Assembly: GCF_001428365.1 (NCBI RefSeq)
Contig: NZ_LMSH01000002.1
Span: 1,199,505 to 1,263,504, forward strand
Source of the DNA: Arthrobacter sp. Soil763
GTDB lineage: Bacteria; Actinomycetota; Actinomycetes; Actinomycetales; Micrococcaceae
DNA: 64,000 nt
Reading direction: 5' to 3'
The first letter of the stretch is position 1; each line of letters begins with the position of its first letter. The notes below the pieces were generated by a model. That model was given only the letters and a program-made list of their open reading frames with translations, searched no databases and had not been told where the DNA came from. Positions 34,927 through 44,927 of this stretch are shown piece after piece. A program made the translations under genes and the position numbers.

Positions 34927-35001
34927 CGGGGTGTAGCTCAGCTTGGCTAGAGCGCCTGCTTTGGGAGCAGGAAGTCGCAGGTTCAAATCCTGTCACCCCG
35001 A
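34927..35001 (+). tRNA. tRNA-Pro (anticodon TGG)
   Basis: A 75-nt cloverleaf with acceptor CGGGGTG/CACCCCG, D-arm TAGCTCAGCTTGGCTA, anticodon arm CCTGC-TTTGGGA-GCAGG giving TGG (reads CCA), and T-arm CAGGTTCAAATCCTG. CCA is not encoded. The tig gene starts 69 nt downstream. Confidence 0.96.
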
Positions 35002-35070
35002 CTCTGCAGCAATGCCGTCGATAGTGGCGTTGCAGACCCCCATACCCCCAAAACCAGGAGTACTTAGACT

Positions 35071-36465
35071 GTGAAGAGCGCTGTCGAGAACCTCACCCCC
35101 ACGCGGGTCAAGCTCAATGTTGAGGTCCCCTTTGAGGAATTGAAGCCCAGCATCGAAGAGGCATACAAGACTGTTGCTTCGCAGATCCAGGTTCCCGGCT
35201 TCCGCAAGGGCAAGGTCCCTGCCAAGCTCATCGACCAGCGGGTCGGCCGCGGGTACGTCCTGGAGACCGCGATCAACGAAGGCCTCAACGGCTGGTACCA
35301 GTCCGCCGTGCAGGAAACCGGCATCCGTCCGCTGAGCCGCCCCGAGGTCGAGATCACCGAGGTGCCGGACCCGTCCGCCACCGACGGCGAACTTAAGTTC
35401 CACGCCGAGGTTGACGTCCGCCCCGAGATCGAACTGCCGGACTACGCCGGCATCAAGGTCGAGGTCGCCGCTGCCGAGTCCTCCGACGCCGACGTGGACA
35501 AGGCCCTCGACGAGCTGCGCGGCCGCTTCGGCACGCTCAAGTCCGTCGACCGCCCCGCCGCCGACGGTGACTTCCTCACCATCGACATCACCGCCTCGAT
35601 CGACGGCGCCGAAGTCGATTCCGCCTCCGGCCTGTCCTACCAGGTCGGCGCCGGCACCATGCTCGAAGGCCTGGACGAGGCCGTCACCGGCCTCAGCGCC
35701 GACGAGGACGCGATCTTCGACACCACCCTGGTGGGCGGCGACCACGCCGGCGAAGCCGCTCAGGTCAAGGTTGTGGTCAAGGCCGTCAAGGAGCGCGAGC
35801 TGCCCGAGGCCAACGACGACTTCGCCCAGCTGGCGTCCGAGTTCGACACCCTGGCCGAGCTCCGCGAGGACCTCGCCAAGCAGGCCGCCGATTCCAAGAC
35901 GGTCGAGCAGGGCGTTGAGGCCCGCGACAAGGTCCTGGACAAGCTCGTCGAAATGGTCGAGGTTCCGGTCCCGGCCTCCGTCGTCGAAGAGCAGCTCGAG
36001 CAGCACTTCAGCGCCGAGAACTCCCACGGTGAAGGTGAGCACGACACCGAGGAGCACCGCGCCGAGGTCAAGGCCAACACCGAGCGCGCCTTCCAGAACG
36101 AGATCATCCTTGACGCCATCGCGGAAAAGGAAGAAGTCAACGTCACTCAGAACGAGCTGATCGACTACATCGTCACCACCGCCAGCCAGTACGGCATGGA
36201 TCCGAACCAGTTCGCCCAGATCATCGATCAGAGCGGCCAGGTCCCGATGATGGTCTCCGAGGTCCGCCGCCGCAAGGCACTCGCCGTGGTCCTGGGCCAG
36301 GCCGAGGTCACCGACTCCGAGGGCAAGACCATCGACCTGAGCGACTTCGTCCGCCCCGGCGGCGAAGAGGCCTCCTTCGAAGCCGACGCGGCCGAGGAAA
36401 CCTCCGAGGAAGCCCCGGCTGCCGAAGAGGCGAAGAACGACGACCCGGCGGCCGTGAAGTTCTAG
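35071..36465 (+). CDS. tig: Trigger factor, ribosome-associated chaperone and peptidyl-prolyl isomerase
   Basis: A 464-residue trigger factor. The N-terminal ribosome-binding domain has the signature [19 protein letters not shown] (FRKGKxP binds ribosomal protein L23); the FKBP-type PPIase domain spans about residues 160-240 ([29 protein letters not shown]); the C-terminal helical arms follow. The last ~40 residues are an acidic Glu/Ala tail. GTG 35071 has AGGAG nine bases upstream. It precedes clpP1-clpP2-clpX, the usual order of the tig-clpP-clpX locus. Confidence 0.97.
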   Translation: MKSAVENLTPTRVKLNVEVPFEELKPSIEEAYKTVASQIQVPGFRKGKVPAKLIDQRVGRGYVLETAINEGLNGWYQSAVQETGIRPLSRPEVEITEVPDPSATDGELKFHAEVDVRPEIELPDYAGIKVEVAAAESSDADVDKALDELRGRFGTLKSVDRPAADGDFLTIDITASIDGAEVDSASGLSYQVGAGTMLEGLDEAVTGLSADEDAIFDTTLVGGDHAGEAAQVKVVVKAVKERELPEANDDFAQLASEFDTLAELREDLAKQAADSKTVEQGVEARDKVLDKLVEMVEVPVPASVVEEQLEQHFSAENSHGEGEHDTEEHRAEVKANTERAFQNEIILDAIAEKEEVNVTQNELIDYIVTTASQYGMDPNQFAQIIDQSGQVPMMVSEVRRRKALAVVLGQAEVTDSEGKTIDLSDFVRPGGEEASFEADAAEETSEEAPAAEEAKNDDPAAVKF

Positions 36466-36490
36466 CCCGACCGGCACCCGCAGTACCCGC

Positions 36491-36528
36491 CCGCACCCCC
36501 GGATCACCGATTCGGGGGTGCGGCTTTT
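36491..36528 (+). terminator. Terminator of tig
   Basis: An 11-bp stem CCGCACCCCCG/CGGGGGTGCGG (36491-36501, 36513-36523) with an 11-nt loop, followed by CTTTTT. Confidence 0.9.
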
Positions 36529-36558
36529 TAAGCCTGCAACGAACCCCTCCGGCCAATC

Positions 36559-36576
36559 GTGCGCCGTCAGCGAACA
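36559..36576 (-). promoter_or_regulatory. Candidate ClgR box upstream of clpP1P2
   Basis: Read on the minus strand the site is TGTTCGCTGACGGCGCAC, matching 17 of 18 positions of the actinobacterial ClgR consensus WNNWCGCYNANRGCGWWS. A possible clpP1 -10 TAGTGT lies at 36614-36619, so the box sits about 50-65 nt before the start of transcription, suited to an activator. Confidence 0.6.
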
Positions 36577-36684
36577 GCCCTGTGCCTGCGCACAAAGCGG
36601 GGCGGAAAACCGTTAGTGTCCATGTAGGAAAGTTCAGTGGCGCCGTCCAGTGGCGCCACCGTCGCCAGCGAGAGGTAAGTACAC

Positions 36685-37323
36685 ATGTCACAGCAAGCAG
36701 GGGCACCCCGGATGGCTACCGTCGATCCGGCAGCCCAGGATAACTACATTTACAACCGCCTGCTGAAAGAGCGCATCATCTGGCTCGGCTCCGAGGTCCG
36801 CGACGAGAACGCCAACGCGATCTGCTCCCAGCTGCTGCTCCTCTCGGCCGAAAACCCCGAGAAGGACATCTACCTCTACATCAACTCGCCCGGCGGCTCC
36901 GTGACCGCCGGCATGGCGATCTACGACACCATGCAGTTCATCCCGAACGACGTCGTCACCGTCGCCACCGGCCTGGCCGCCTCGATGGGCCAGTTCCTGC
37001 TCTCCTCCGGCACCAAGGGCAAGCGCTACGCCACCCCGAACGCCCGCATCCTGATGCACCAGCCCTCGGGCGGCATCGGCGGCACCGCCTCGGACATCAA
37101 GATCCAGGCCGAGCTGATCCTGCACATGAAGAAGGTCATGGCCGAACTGACGGCGGAGCAGACCGGCCAGACGGTGGAAACCATCCTCAAGGACAACGAC
37201 CGTGACAAGTGGTTCACGGCCACCGAAGCCCTCGAATACGGCTTCTTCGACAAGATCGCGGCCCACGCCGGATCCGTGGCAGGCGGCGGCGGAACCAACG
37301 CCGAGTCCGGCACCGAAAACTAA
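36685..37323 (+). CDS. clpP1: ATP-dependent Clp protease proteolytic subunit 1
   Basis: A 212-residue ClpP. The catalytic triad is visible as Ser100 (GLAASMGQF), His125 (LMHQPSGG) and a downstream Asp, with the [18 protein letters not shown] handle region. Actinobacteria encode two ClpPs that assemble as mixed rings and dock with ClpX or ClpC. The ATG has GAGAGG upstream. The C terminus is a short Gly/Asn-rich tail. It is followed after 38 nt by clpP2 and is probably activated by ClgR from the site at 36559. Confidence 0.96.
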   Translation: MSQQAGAPRMATVDPAAQDNYIYNRLLKERIIWLGSEVRDENANAICSQLLLLSAENPEKDIYLYINSPGGSVTAGMAIYDTMQFIPNDVVTVATGLAASMGQFLLSSGTKGKRYATPNARILMHQPSGGIGGTASDIKIQAELILHMKKVMAELTAEQTGQTVETILKDNDRDKWFTATEALEYGFFDKIAAHAGSVAGGGGTNAESGTEN

Positions 37324-37361
37324 CCGGCACGCAGCCAGAACCGACTCCAGGAGCAATGACT

Positions 37362-38021
37362 ATGAACTACAACTTCGGATCGACTGCCGGGAACCTGCCG
37401 AGCAGCCGCTACGTGCTGCCGCAGTTTGAAGAGCGCACCCCCTACGGCTTCAAGCGCCAGGACCCCTACACCAAGCTGTTCGAGGATCGCATCATCTTCC
37501 TGGGCGTCCAGGTCGACGACGCCTCCGCGGACGACATCATGGCGCAGCTGCTCGTGCTCGAGTCCACCGACCCGGACCGCGACATCACGCTCTACATCAA
37601 CTCCCCGGGCGGTTCCTTCACCGCCATGACGGCGATCTACGACACCATGCAGTACATCCGCCCGGAAATCCAGACGGTCTGCCTGGGCCAGGCCGCCAGC
37701 GCCGCCGCGGTCCTGCTGGCCGCCGGCACCCCCGGCAAGCGCCTAGCCCTGCCGAACGCCCGCGTCCTGATCCACCAGCCCGCCCTCTCCGGCGGGCAGG
37801 GCGGACAGGCCTCCGACCTGGAAATCCAGGCCGCCGAGGTCATGCGCATGCGTTCCTGGCTCGAGGACACCCTGGCCAAGCACTCCGGCCGGACCTCCGA
37901 GCAGGTCAACAACGACATTGAACGCGACAAGATCCTCACGGCGGCCGAAGCGATGAGCTACGGCCTGATCGACCAGGTCCTCGACTCGCGCAAGATCAAG
38001 CCCCAGGCGCTGACCAAGTAG
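37362..38021 (+). CDS. clpP2: ATP-dependent Clp protease proteolytic subunit 2
   Basis: A 219-residue ClpP paralogue with Ser113 ([12 protein letters not shown]) and His138 ([13 protein letters not shown]), consistent with the ClpP2 partner of the mixed tetradecamer. The N terminus ([26 protein letters not shown]) is longer than in ClpP1. ATG 37362 is preferred because AGGAG is eight bases upstream; an ATG at 37356 is only two bases from that site. Same operon as clpP1, with a terminator after its stop codon. Confidence 0.96.
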   Translation: MNYNFGSTAGNLPSSRYVLPQFEERTPYGFKRQDPYTKLFEDRIIFLGVQVDDASADDIMAQLLVLESTDPDRDITLYINSPGGSFTAMTAIYDTMQYIRPEIQTVCLGQAASAAAVLLAAGTPGKRLALPNARVLIHQPALSGGQGGQASDLEIQAAEVMRMRSWLEDTLAKHSGRTSEQVNNDIERDKILTAAEAMSYGLIDQVLDSRKIKPQALTK

Positions 38022-38040
38022 CACCGGGCAGTAAGACGAC

Positions 38041-38088
38041 GACGCCGGTGCGGCCCAGAGAAATGGGGCCGCACCGGCGTCTTCTTTC
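38041..38088 (+). terminator. Terminator of clpP1P2
   Basis: A perfect 16-bp stem (38041-38056 with 38066-38081) and a CTTCTTT tail follow clpP2. Confidence 0.92.
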
Positions 38089-38231
38089 CACCGATCACGC
38101 CTAAAGTGACCTAGAGTGGAAGATGTCACGGCCGGATGTCCCGCGGGGACCGTCCGTGACTCGAGTAACGGATGCAGCGCTGCACAGGAGCACGACCCGG
38201 CCGGCAGCAAGACACTAAAAGGGGTTCACAT

Positions 38232-39512
38232 ATGGCTCGGATTGGCGAGAGCACCGATCTGCTGAAGTGTTCTTTCTGCGGAAAGAGCCAGAAGCAGGTC
38301 CGCAAGCTCATTGCCGGGCCCGGCGTCTACATCTGCGACGAGTGCATTGAACTCTGCAACGAGATCATTGAAGAAGAACTCGCCGAAGTAGCCGACCTGG
38401 GCAGTTTTGAACTGCCCAAGCCCCGCGAGATCTTCGACTTCCTGCAGGAATACGTCATCGGCCAGGAACCCGCCAAGCGCTCCCTCGCCGTCGCCGTCTA
38501 CAACCACTACAAGCGGATCCAGGCCGGCCACGCCCCCAAGAGCGGCAGCCTGGCCGAAGGCGGCCACCACGACGACGTCGAGATCGCCAAGTCCAACATC
38601 CTGCTCATCGGCCCCACCGGCTGCGGCAAGACCTACCTCGCCCAGACCCTCGCCCGGCGCCTGAACGTCCCGTTCGCCGTCGCCGACGCCACCGCCCTGA
38701 CCGAGGCCGGCTACGTGGGCGAAGACGTCGAAAACATCCTGCTCAAGCTCATCCAGGCTGCCGACTACGACGTCAAGAAGGCCGAGCAGGGCATCATCTA
38801 CATCGACGAGATCGACAAGATTTCGCGCAAGAGCGAGAACCCGTCCATCACCCGCGACGTCTCGGGCGAGGGCGTGCAGCAGGCCCTGCTGAAGATCCTC
38901 GAAGGCACGGTCGCCTCGGTCCCGCCGCAGGGCGGCCGGAAGCACCCGCACCAGGAATTCATCCAGATCGACACCACCAATGTGCTCTTCATCGTGGCCG
39001 GCGCCTTCGCCGGCCTGGAGGAAATCATCGGTTCGCGCTCGGGGCGCAAGGGGATCGGCTTTGGCGCCCCGTTGAACGAGGTCAAGGACAACGCGGACTC
39101 CTACGGCGAGGTCATGCCCGAGGACCTGCTGAAGTTCGGCCTGATTCCCGAGTTCATCGGCCGGCTCCCGGTCATCACCACGGTGTCCAACCTGGACCGC
39201 CCGGCGCTGATCCAGATCCTCTCCACGCCCAAGAACGCGCTGGTCAAGCAGTACCAGAAGATGTTCCAGCTCGACGGCGTCGAACTCGTATTCGAGGATG
39301 AGGCCCTGGACACGATCGCGGACCAGGCGCTCGAACGCGGCACCGGCGCCCGCGGGCTGCGGGCCATCATGGAGGAAGTGCTGCTCCCGGTCATGTTCGA
39401 CCTGCCCAGCCGGGACGATGTCGCCTCCGTGGTGATCACCAAGGACGTCGTGGCCAACAAGGCCGAGCCCACGCTGGTCGCCCACGACGTCAAGCGCCGC
39501 AAGTCCGCCTGA
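38232..39512 (+). CDS. clpX: ATP-dependent Clp protease ATP-binding subunit ClpX
   Basis: A 426-residue AAA+ unfoldase. The N-terminal zinc-binding domain has C13/C16/C35/C38 (KCSFCGK and YICDEC); Walker A GPTGCGKT is at about 127-134, Walker B IIYIDEID near 190, then sensor and RKH regions. It feeds ClpP1P2 with tagged or damaged proteins. ATG 38232 has AAAAGGGG upstream. Two TANNNT hexamers (near 38101 and 38112) suggest its own promoter after the clpP2 terminator. Confidence 0.98.
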   Translation: MARIGESTDLLKCSFCGKSQKQVRKLIAGPGVYICDECIELCNEIIEEELAEVADLGSFELPKPREIFDFLQEYVIGQEPAKRSLAVAVYNHYKRIQAGHAPKSGSLAEGGHHDDVEIAKSNILLIGPTGCGKTYLAQTLARRLNVPFAVADATALTEAGYVGEDVENILLKLIQAADYDVKKAEQGIIYIDEIDKISRKSENPSITRDVSGEGVQQALLKILEGTVASVPPQGGRKHPHQEFIQIDTTNVLFIVAGAFAGLEEIIGSRSGRKGIGFGAPLNEVKDNADSYGEVMPEDLLKFGLIPEFIGRLPVITTVSNLDRPALIQILSTPKNALVKQYQKMFQLDGVELVFEDEALDTIADQALERGTGARGLRAIMEEVLLPVMFDLPSRDDVASVVITKDVVANKAEPTLVAHDVKRRKSA

Positions 39513-39663
39513 TCGCACCGGTCTGATCACGACGTCCGCCAGCATCGGGGGCTTGGAATAAATCCGCCGGGACCGTGGCTGTGCGTAAGTGACGCCCCGT
39601 GCACTGTGGTGGTGTGTTCGCCCCCGCGCGGTGCGGCCCCGTTGACTTCCGAAGGAGAATTCC

Positions 39664-40281
39664 GTGCCTGAAACCATGACGAATAAAGCTGACTTCTGGT
39701 TCGACCCCATGTGCCCCTTCGCCTGGGTGACGTCCCGCTGGATCACCGAGGTCGAGGAGGTCAGGGACATCAAGACCGAGTGGCACGTAATGAGCCTGGC
39801 CGTCCTGAACGAGGGCCGCGACGAACTGCCGGCCGAGTACAAGGACTTCCTGGTCAAGGCCTGGGCGCCCGTCCGCGTGATCGTGGCCGCCGCCCAGAAG
39901 CACGGCAGCGAATACATCAAGCCGCTCTACGACGCCATGGGCACCAAGATCCACAACGAGGGCAACAAGGACATTGCCGAGGTCATCGCCAAGTCGCTGG
40001 CCGAGCTGGGCCTGCCGGCCGAACTGTCGGCAGCCGGCGAAGACGACGCGTTCGACGCCGAGCTGCGGGCCAGCCACGAGTCCGGCATCTCCCTGGTCGG
40101 CCAGGACGTCGGCACCCCGGTCGTTGCGTTCAACGGAACGGCATTCTTCGGGCCGGTCATCACGCGCATCCCGCGTGGCGAGGAGGCCGGCAAGCTGTGG
40201 GATGCCACCGTGACGCTGGCCTCGTTCCCGTCCTTCTTCGAGCTCAAGCGCAGCCGCACCGAGGACCCGGTCTTCAGCTAG
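39664..40281 (+). CDS. DsbA-family mycothiol-linked reductase, Rv2466c-like
   Basis: A 205-residue thioredoxin-fold protein of the DsbA superfamily, similar to the mycothiol-dependent nitroreductase Rv2466c. The active site is WFDPMCPFAWVTSRWITEVE: CPFA in place of the mycobacterial CPWC, so the second Cys is missing and a one-Cys mycothiol mechanism is implied. The rest (GTPVVAFNGTAFFGPVITRIPRGEEAGKLWD) matches the family. GTG 39664 has AAGGAG upstream. A terminator follows at 40305. Confidence 0.88.
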   Translation: MPETMTNKADFWFDPMCPFAWVTSRWITEVEEVRDIKTEWHVMSLAVLNEGRDELPAEYKDFLVKAWAPVRVIVAAAQKHGSEYIKPLYDAMGTKIHNEGNKDIAEVIAKSLAELGLPAELSAAGEDDAFDAELRASHESGISLVGQDVGTPVVAFNGTAFFGPVITRIPRGEEAGKLWDATVTLASFPSFFELKRSRTEDPVFS

Positions 40282-40304
40282 GCGCCAGCCCCGCTGCGGT
40301 CATC

Positions 40305-40348
40305 AGGGCCCCGGACGAACTACTGCCGTGTAGTTCATCCGGGGCCCT
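40305..40348 (+). terminator. Terminator after the DsbA-family gene
   Basis: An 18-bp stem with one C/A mismatch (40305-40322 with 40331-40348), then TTGTG. Confidence 0.8.
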
Positions 40349-40549
40349 TGTGCATCCCTGAGGGCGGGAGAACAATAGGACTTACCCACTTCGAAAGAAG
40401 CGGGACGCAGGAACCAAAGATTCAGTGACACTCATCCGACGCAGCCTTCGGCAAAGTCAGATGGTGGCTACCAGTGACGAGGTAGGAAGACCTGAAATTC
40501 CAAGGATCCCGCCAGATTACCTAAGACGTCACGTGGTAATCGAAAAGTC
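40349..40549 (+). other. AT-richer stretch with no assigned gene
   Basis: This stretch is near 50% GC, well below the surrounding genes. An open frame from GTG 40425 (MTLIRRSLRQSQMVATSDEVG) runs through the hairpin at 40550 and into the next gene, so I do not call it. It may be a small RNA gene, a leader, or a remnant. Confidence 0.35.
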
Positions 40550-40583
40550 GAAGCCCCACCAACCGCAAAAAGCTGATGGGGCT
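40550..40583 (+). terminator. Terminator-like hairpin before the ABM monooxygenase gene
   Basis: GAAGCCCCA at 40550-40558 pairs with TGGGGCTTC at 40575-40583, with partly pairing inner bases; the tail is CCCCTTTG, only a weak T-run. Confidence 0.5.
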
Positions 40584-40675
40584 TCCCCTTTGCCCGGTGG
40601 GAACAAGGCCCCGCCCCGCATGGTTGGCCCCAGTGACAGCATCCCCTCGGGATTTCTTGCGAGCTTTGGAGCCCC

Positions 40676-40972
40676 ATGCCCATCACCGCCCACCTTGACC
40701 TGACCCTGAAGACCGAAGTCCTTGAGTCCGCCCCCGAAGTGTTGCGCGAGACCCTGGCGGACACCCGTGCCTTCGACGGCTGCTTGGGCGTCGAGGTACT
40801 CGTGGACAAGGAGAATCCCACGCACGTCGTCGTCGTCGAACGCTGGGCCTCCATGGAGCAGGACGCGGCCTACCGGGCGTGGCGGGCCACCGAGGAGGGC
40901 GCAAGCGGCCTCGGTGCCCTGCTGGCCGCCCCGCCGGTCCTGACGCACTTCGAGACCTCCTCGGAAATCTAG
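40676..40972 (+). CDS. Antibiotic biosynthesis monooxygenase (ABM) domain protein
   Basis: A 98-residue single-domain ABM protein (ferredoxin-like beta-alpha-beta fold) with the pattern ITAHLDLTLKTEVLESAPEVLRETLADTRAFDGCLGVEVL and VVVERWASMEQDAAYRAW. Family members are quinol monooxygenases or other cofactor-free oxygenases, but many have unknown substrates. No RBS is strong. It converges on valS, with a 19-bp terminator between. A role in quinone or redox metabolism is plausible but unproven. Confidence 0.82.
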   Translation: MPITAHLDLTLKTEVLESAPEVLRETLADTRAFDGCLGVEVLVDKENPTHVVVVERWASMEQDAAYRAWRATEEGASGLGALLAAPPVLTHFETSSEI

Positions 40973-40990
40973 GCCCGGGAGACCAAGCAA

Positions 40991-41032
40991 AGAGGGCCCT
41001 GTGCCCGGCGTGAGCCGGGCACAGGGCCCTCT
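40991..41032. terminator. Bidirectional terminator between ABM gene and valS
   Basis: A perfect 19-bp stem (40991-41009 with 41014-41032), GTGA loop, bounded by AAAG and CTTC, between convergent genes. Confidence 0.9.
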
Positions 41033-41051
41033 TCATGGTTTCTGGCGGGTG

Positions 41052-43670
41052 CTACGCCTGGGCGGGCTCCTCGGCCGGAGCCAGCACGACGTCGCTTACG
41101 GTCAGCTCGCCGTCGGCGGCCACCAATGCCAGCTCACGGGCGTTCGCCGCGGCCTTGAGGTCGCCCAGGCCGGCCTGCAGCTGGGTGGTCAGGGCCTCCG
41201 GAGCGGTGATCGTGGCGGAGAGCACCTCGGTGCGCTGCTTGACCTTGGCCTCGGACTTGGCCTTGCGGATGCCGCCCAGGGCCGACCCCACGGTGGCCAG
41301 CAGGGTCGTGTCGCCGTCGACCCCGACGGCGGCGGGCCACGGCGCGCGGTGCACCGAGCCGTTCCGCCACCAGCTCCAGACTTCCTCCGTGGCAAACGGC
41401 AGGAACGGGGCGAAGAGCCGCAGCAGCGTGTCCAGGCTGGTCGCCAGGGCGGCCAGCACGGACGCCTGCTGCTCCTCGCCGGCCGCGCCGTAGGCCCGGT
41501 CCTTGATCAGCTCCACGTAGTCGTCGGTGAAGTGCCAGAAGAAGCTCTCCGTGATCTGCAGTGCCCGGGCGTAGTCGTAGTTCTCGAACGCCTTGGTGGC
41601 CTGCTGGACCACGTCGGAGAGCTGCGCCAGCACGGCACGGTCCAGGGGATTGGTCAGCACCGAGAGGTCACCGGAGACCACCGAGTCCTCGGTGGCACCG
41701 AGGTTCAGCACGAACTTGGACGCGTTCAGCAGCTTGATCGCCAGGCGGCGGCCGATCTTCATCTGCGCGATTTCGTAGGCCGTGTCCGCGCCAAGCTTCG
41801 CCGAGGCCGCCCAGTAACGGACCGCGTCCGAGCCGTACTCGTTGAGCACATCGGTCGGGACGATCACGTTGCCCTTGGACTTGGACATCTTCTTGCGGTC
41901 CGGGTCCAGGATCCAGCCGGAAATGGCGGCGTGCTTCCACGGGGCCACGTCCTGCAGGGCATCGGCGCGGACGGCGGTGGAGAACAGCCAGGTCCGGATG
42001 ATGTCGTGCCCCTGCGGGCGCACGTCGAACGGGAAGACCTTGGCGAACAGCGCCTCGTCGGTGCTCCAGCCGCCCACGATCTGCGGGGTCAGCGAGGAGG
42101 TCGCCCAGGTGTCCAGGACGTCGGCGTCGCCGGTGAAGCCGCCCGGGGTGTCGCGCTGGGCTTCCTCGTAGCCCGGGGCCGCGTCCGCCGCGGGATCCAC
42201 CGGGAGCTGCCCGTCCGCGGGCAGGATGGGGGAGTCGTAGTCCGGGTTGCCGTCGGCATCCAGCGGGTACCAGACCGGCACCGGCACGCCGAAGAAGCGC
42301 TGCCGCGAGACGAGCCAGTCGCCGTTCAGGCCGGTGATCCAGTTCTCGTAGCGGGAGCGCATGAAGGACGGGTGGAACTCGATCTCCTTGCCGCGGCCGA
42401 CCAGGCGTTCGCGGCGCTCCTCGTCGCGGCCGCCGTTGCGGATGTACCACTGGCGGGAGGTGACGACCTCGAGGGGCTTGTCGCCCTTTTCGAAGAAGTT
42501 GACCGGGTGCATGATCTTCTTCGGTTCGCCGTCGAGCAGGTCCGCGGCGGAAAGTAGTTCCACCACGCCTTCCTTGGCGCTGAACACGGTCTTGCCGGCG
42601 ATCGCGGCGAACGCGGCGCGGCCGTCCTCGGAGGTGATCCAGTCCGGGGTCTCGCCCACGATGCGGCCGTCGCGGCCGACGATCGGGCGGGTCGGCAGCT
42701 GCAGCTCGCGCCACCAGGTGACGTCGGTCAGGTCGCCGAAGGTGCAGACCATGGCGATGCCGGAGCCCTTGTCCGCCTTCGCGAGCGGGTGGGCCTTGAC
42801 CTCCACCTCGACGCCGAACAGGGGAGAGGTGACCTTCTTGCCGAAGAGCGGCTGGTAGCGCTCGTCGTCGGGGTTTGCCACGAGCGCGGCGCAGGCGGCG
42901 AGCAGCTCCGGGCGGGTGGTCTCGATGTAGACCTTTTCGCCGTCCTCGGTGAAGAACGGGTAGCGGTAGTACGCGCCGGCGACCTCGCGGTCCTCCAGCT
43001 CGGCCTGGGCCACCGCGGTGCGGAAGGTGACATCCCACAGGGTGGGCGCCTCGGCCATGTACGCGTCGCCGGCGGCGAGGTTGGCCAGGAACGCCCGCTG
43101 CGAGATGGCCCGGGACTTGTCGTCAATGGTGCGGTAGGTCAGGTCCCAGTCGACGGACAGGCCCAGGGTCTGGAAGAGGTTTTCGAAGACCTTCTCGTCC
43201 TCGACCGCGAGCTCTTCGCAAAGTTCGATAAAGTTCCGGCGCGAGACGACGTCGAAGTCGCGCTGGTTCTTGGCCGGTTCGGCCGGCGGCCGGTAACCGG
43301 CGTCGTAGGGGATGGCCGGATCGCAGCGCACGCCGTAGTAGTTCTGCACCCGCCGTTCGGTGGGCAGGCCGTTGTCGTCCCAGCCCATCGGATAGAAGAC
43401 GTTCTTGCCGGTCATCCGCTGGTAGCGGGCCAAGACGTCGGTCTGGGTATAGGAGAACATGTGCCCCACGTGCAGGGACCCCGACGCGGTGGGCGGGGGA
43501 GTATCGATCGAGTAGACCTGGTCCCGGGTGGTTTCCGGGTCGAACTTGTAGGTCCCTTCGTCAAGCCAGCGCCGGGTGAGGGCGGCTTCGAGGCCCTCCA
43601 GGGCGGGCTTGTCCGGAACGTTGATGGGGGCGGTGGTGGGCGTGTCTGTACCCTGCGTGTGTTCAGCCAT
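41052..43670 (-). CDS. valS: Valine-tRNA ligase
   Basis: An 872-residue class I aminoacyl-tRNA synthetase. HIGH-type motif [10 protein letters not shown] at residues 63-72 and KMSKSKGN near residue 595 are clear; the CP1 editing domain and anticodon-binding helices ([20 protein letters not shown]) follow, with the C-terminal coiled tail. ATG 43670 is chosen because the N terminus ([11 protein letters not shown]) matches usual length; the upstream open frame is not homologous. It is monocistronic and divergent from the DUF488 gene. Confidence 0.97.
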   Translation of the reverse strand: MAEHTQGTDTPTTAPINVPDKPALEGLEAALTRRWLDEGTYKFDPETTRDQVYSIDTPPPTASGSLHVGHMFSYTQTDVLARYQRMTGKNVFYPMGWDDNGLPTERRVQNYYGVRCDPAIPYDAGYRPPAEPAKNQRDFDVVSRRNFIELCEELAVEDEKVFENLFQTLGLSVDWDLTYRTIDDKSRAISQRAFLANLAAGDAYMAEAPTLWDVTFRTAVAQAELEDREVAGAYYRYPFFTEDGEKVYIETTRPELLAACAALVANPDDERYQPLFGKKVTSPLFGVEVEVKAHPLAKADKGSGIAMVCTFGDLTDVTWWRELQLPTRPIVGRDGRIVGETPDWITSEDGRAAFAAIAGKTVFSAKEGVVELLSAADLLDGEPKKIMHPVNFFEKGDKPLEVVTSRQWYIRNGGRDEERRERLVGRGKEIEFHPSFMRSRYENWITGLNGDWLVSRQRFFGVPVPVWYPLDADGNPDYDSPILPADGQLPVDPAADAAPGYEEAQRDTPGGFTGDADVLDTWATSSLTPQIVGGWSTDEALFAKVFPFDVRPQGHDIIRTWLFSTAVRADALQDVAPWKHAAISGWILDPDRKKMSKSKGNVIVPTDVLNEYGSDAVRYWAASAKLGADTAYEIAQMKIGRRLAIKLLNASKFVLNLGATEDSVVSGDLSVLTNPLDRAVLAQLSDVVQQATKAFENYDYARALQITESFFWHFTDDYVELIKDRAYGAAGEEQQASVLAALATSLDTLLRLFAPFLPFATEEVWSWWRNGSVHRAPWPAAVGVDGDTTLLATVGSALGGIRKAKSEAKVKQRTEVLSATITAPEALTTQLQAGLGDLKAAANARELALVAADGELTVSDVVLAPAEEPAQA

Positions 43671-43725
43671 GGGCCAATTCTTCCATCTTTTTTGCCGGTG
43701 CCCCCGCAGGGGCGGCTGCCGTAAC

Positions 43726-44124
43726 ATGCTGCAGGTGACGGAAAGCGGCGGAAGTTTCGCAATCAAGCGTATTTACGAGGAACCCGCGGACGACGACGGC
43801 TGCCGGGTGCTGGTGGACCGGCTCTGGCCCCGGGGCGTCAGCAAGGACCGCGCGCAGCTGGAGCTGTGGCTCAAGGACGTGGCGCCCTCGCCGCCGCTGC
43901 GCACGGAATTCGCCCACATGCAGGAACGGTTCGCCGACTTCCGCGCCGCCTACGAAGCCGAGCTCGACTCCAACCCCGCCGTAGGCACTTTGCGGGACCT
44001 GGCGGCGGAGCACGGGAAGGTGACCCTGCTGTTCGGAGCCAGGGACCCGGAGACCAACCACGCCCGGGTGCTGCTGGAGTTCCTGCAGCGGGGCAGCGCC
44101 GAGCCGGCGGGCGATTCCCGTTAG
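43726..44124 (+). CDS. DUF488 domain-containing protein
   Basis: A 132-residue DUF488-family protein with the signature DDDGCRVLVDRLWPRGVSKDRAQLELWLKDVAPSP-like core (VDRLWPRGVSK and Trp-Leu-Lys-Asp-Val-Ala-Pro) and C-terminal VTLLFGARDPETNHARVLLEFL. Function is unknown; some members are found near stress and nitrogen genes. ATG 43726 and GTG 43735 are both possible starts, with no strong ribosome site. Its stop codon overlaps the promoter hexamer of the SDR gene. Confidence 0.88.
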   Translation: MLQVTESGGSFAIKRIYEEPADDDGCRVLVDRLWPRGVSKDRAQLELWLKDVAPSPPLRTEFAHMQERFADFRAAYEAELDSNPAVGTLRDLAAEHGKVTLLFGARDPETNHARVLLEFLQRGSAEPAGDSR

Positions 44125-44133
44125 GGTGGTGCC

Positions 44134-44913
44134 ATGACTGAGGGAATCGATACCGCATCAACTGCACCTACCGCCAAGGCAGCCGTCGTCACCGGCGCCA
44201 GCACCGGGATTGGCGAGGCCACCGTACGGGCGCTCCGGAACGAAGGCTGGACCGTCTTCGCCGTCGCCCGGCGCGCCGAGCGGCTCGAGGCACTCGCGGT
44301 CCAGACCGGCGCCATCGCACTGCCCGCGGATGTGACCGACGACGCCGACGTCGCGCGGCTGCTGGAGGCTGTGAGCCAGGCGGGCGGCATCGACACCCTG
44401 ATCAACATCGCCGGCGGTGCCCGAGGCGCGGACAAGGTCGCCGAGTCCAAGACCGAGGACTGGGACTGGATGTACGGGGTCAACGTGCTTGGCACCATGA
44501 AGCTCACCCGTGCCTTCCTGCCGATGCTCCGCGCCTGCGGCGGAGGCACCGTCCTGAACCTGACCTCGACGGCGGGTCTGTCCGCCTATGAGGGCGGCGG
44601 TGGATACAACGCGGCGAAGTTCGCCCAGCACGCCCTCACCGGGGCCCTCCGGTTGGAGGAAGCCGAACACAACCTCCGCGTGATCGAGGTGGCCCCGGGC
44701 ATGGTGCAGACCGAGGAATTCTCGCTCAACCGGCTCGGTGACCAGGGGGCCGCGGACAAGGTCTACGCCGGAGTGGAGAAGCCCCTCACGGCCGGCGACG
44801 TCGCCGACGTCGTCCGTTATGCGGTGACTGCGCCGCATCACGTCAATCTGGACCAGATCATCATTCGTCCGGTCGCCCAGGCGTCCAACTTCAAGGTGAT
44901 CCGCAAAAGCTGA
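44134..44913 (+). CDS. Short-chain dehydrogenase/reductase (SDR)
   Basis: A 259-residue classical SDR. Nucleotide-binding motif TGASTGIGEATVRAL starts near residue 20, NIAGGARG (NNAG-like), and the active-site Ser-Tyr-Lys (LTSTAGLSAYEGGGGYNAAK) follow, then PGMVQTEEF. Cofactor preference is uncertain; ARRAER after strand 2 hints at NADP. TAGGGT ends six bases before ATG 44134 (leaderless), overlapping the DUF488 stop. Substrate unknown. Confidence 0.92.
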   Translation: MTEGIDTASTAPTAKAAVVTGASTGIGEATVRALRNEGWTVFAVARRAERLEALAVQTGAIALPADVTDDADVARLLEAVSQAGGIDTLINIAGGARGADKVAESKTEDWDWMYGVNVLGTMKLTRAFLPMLRACGGGTVLNLTSTAGLSAYEGGGGYNAAKFAQHALTGALRLEEAEHNLRVIEVAPGMVQTEEFSLNRLGDQGAADKVYAGVEKPLTAGDVADVVRYAVTAPHHVNLDQIIIRPVAQASNFKVIRKS

Positions 44914-44927
44914 CCGGATCCCGGTGC

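Noticed and set aside
40425..40703. 92-residue frame in the low-GC stretch
   Set aside because: It passes through the hairpin at 40550-40583 and overlaps the next gene's start, and codon use changes abruptly after the hairpin.
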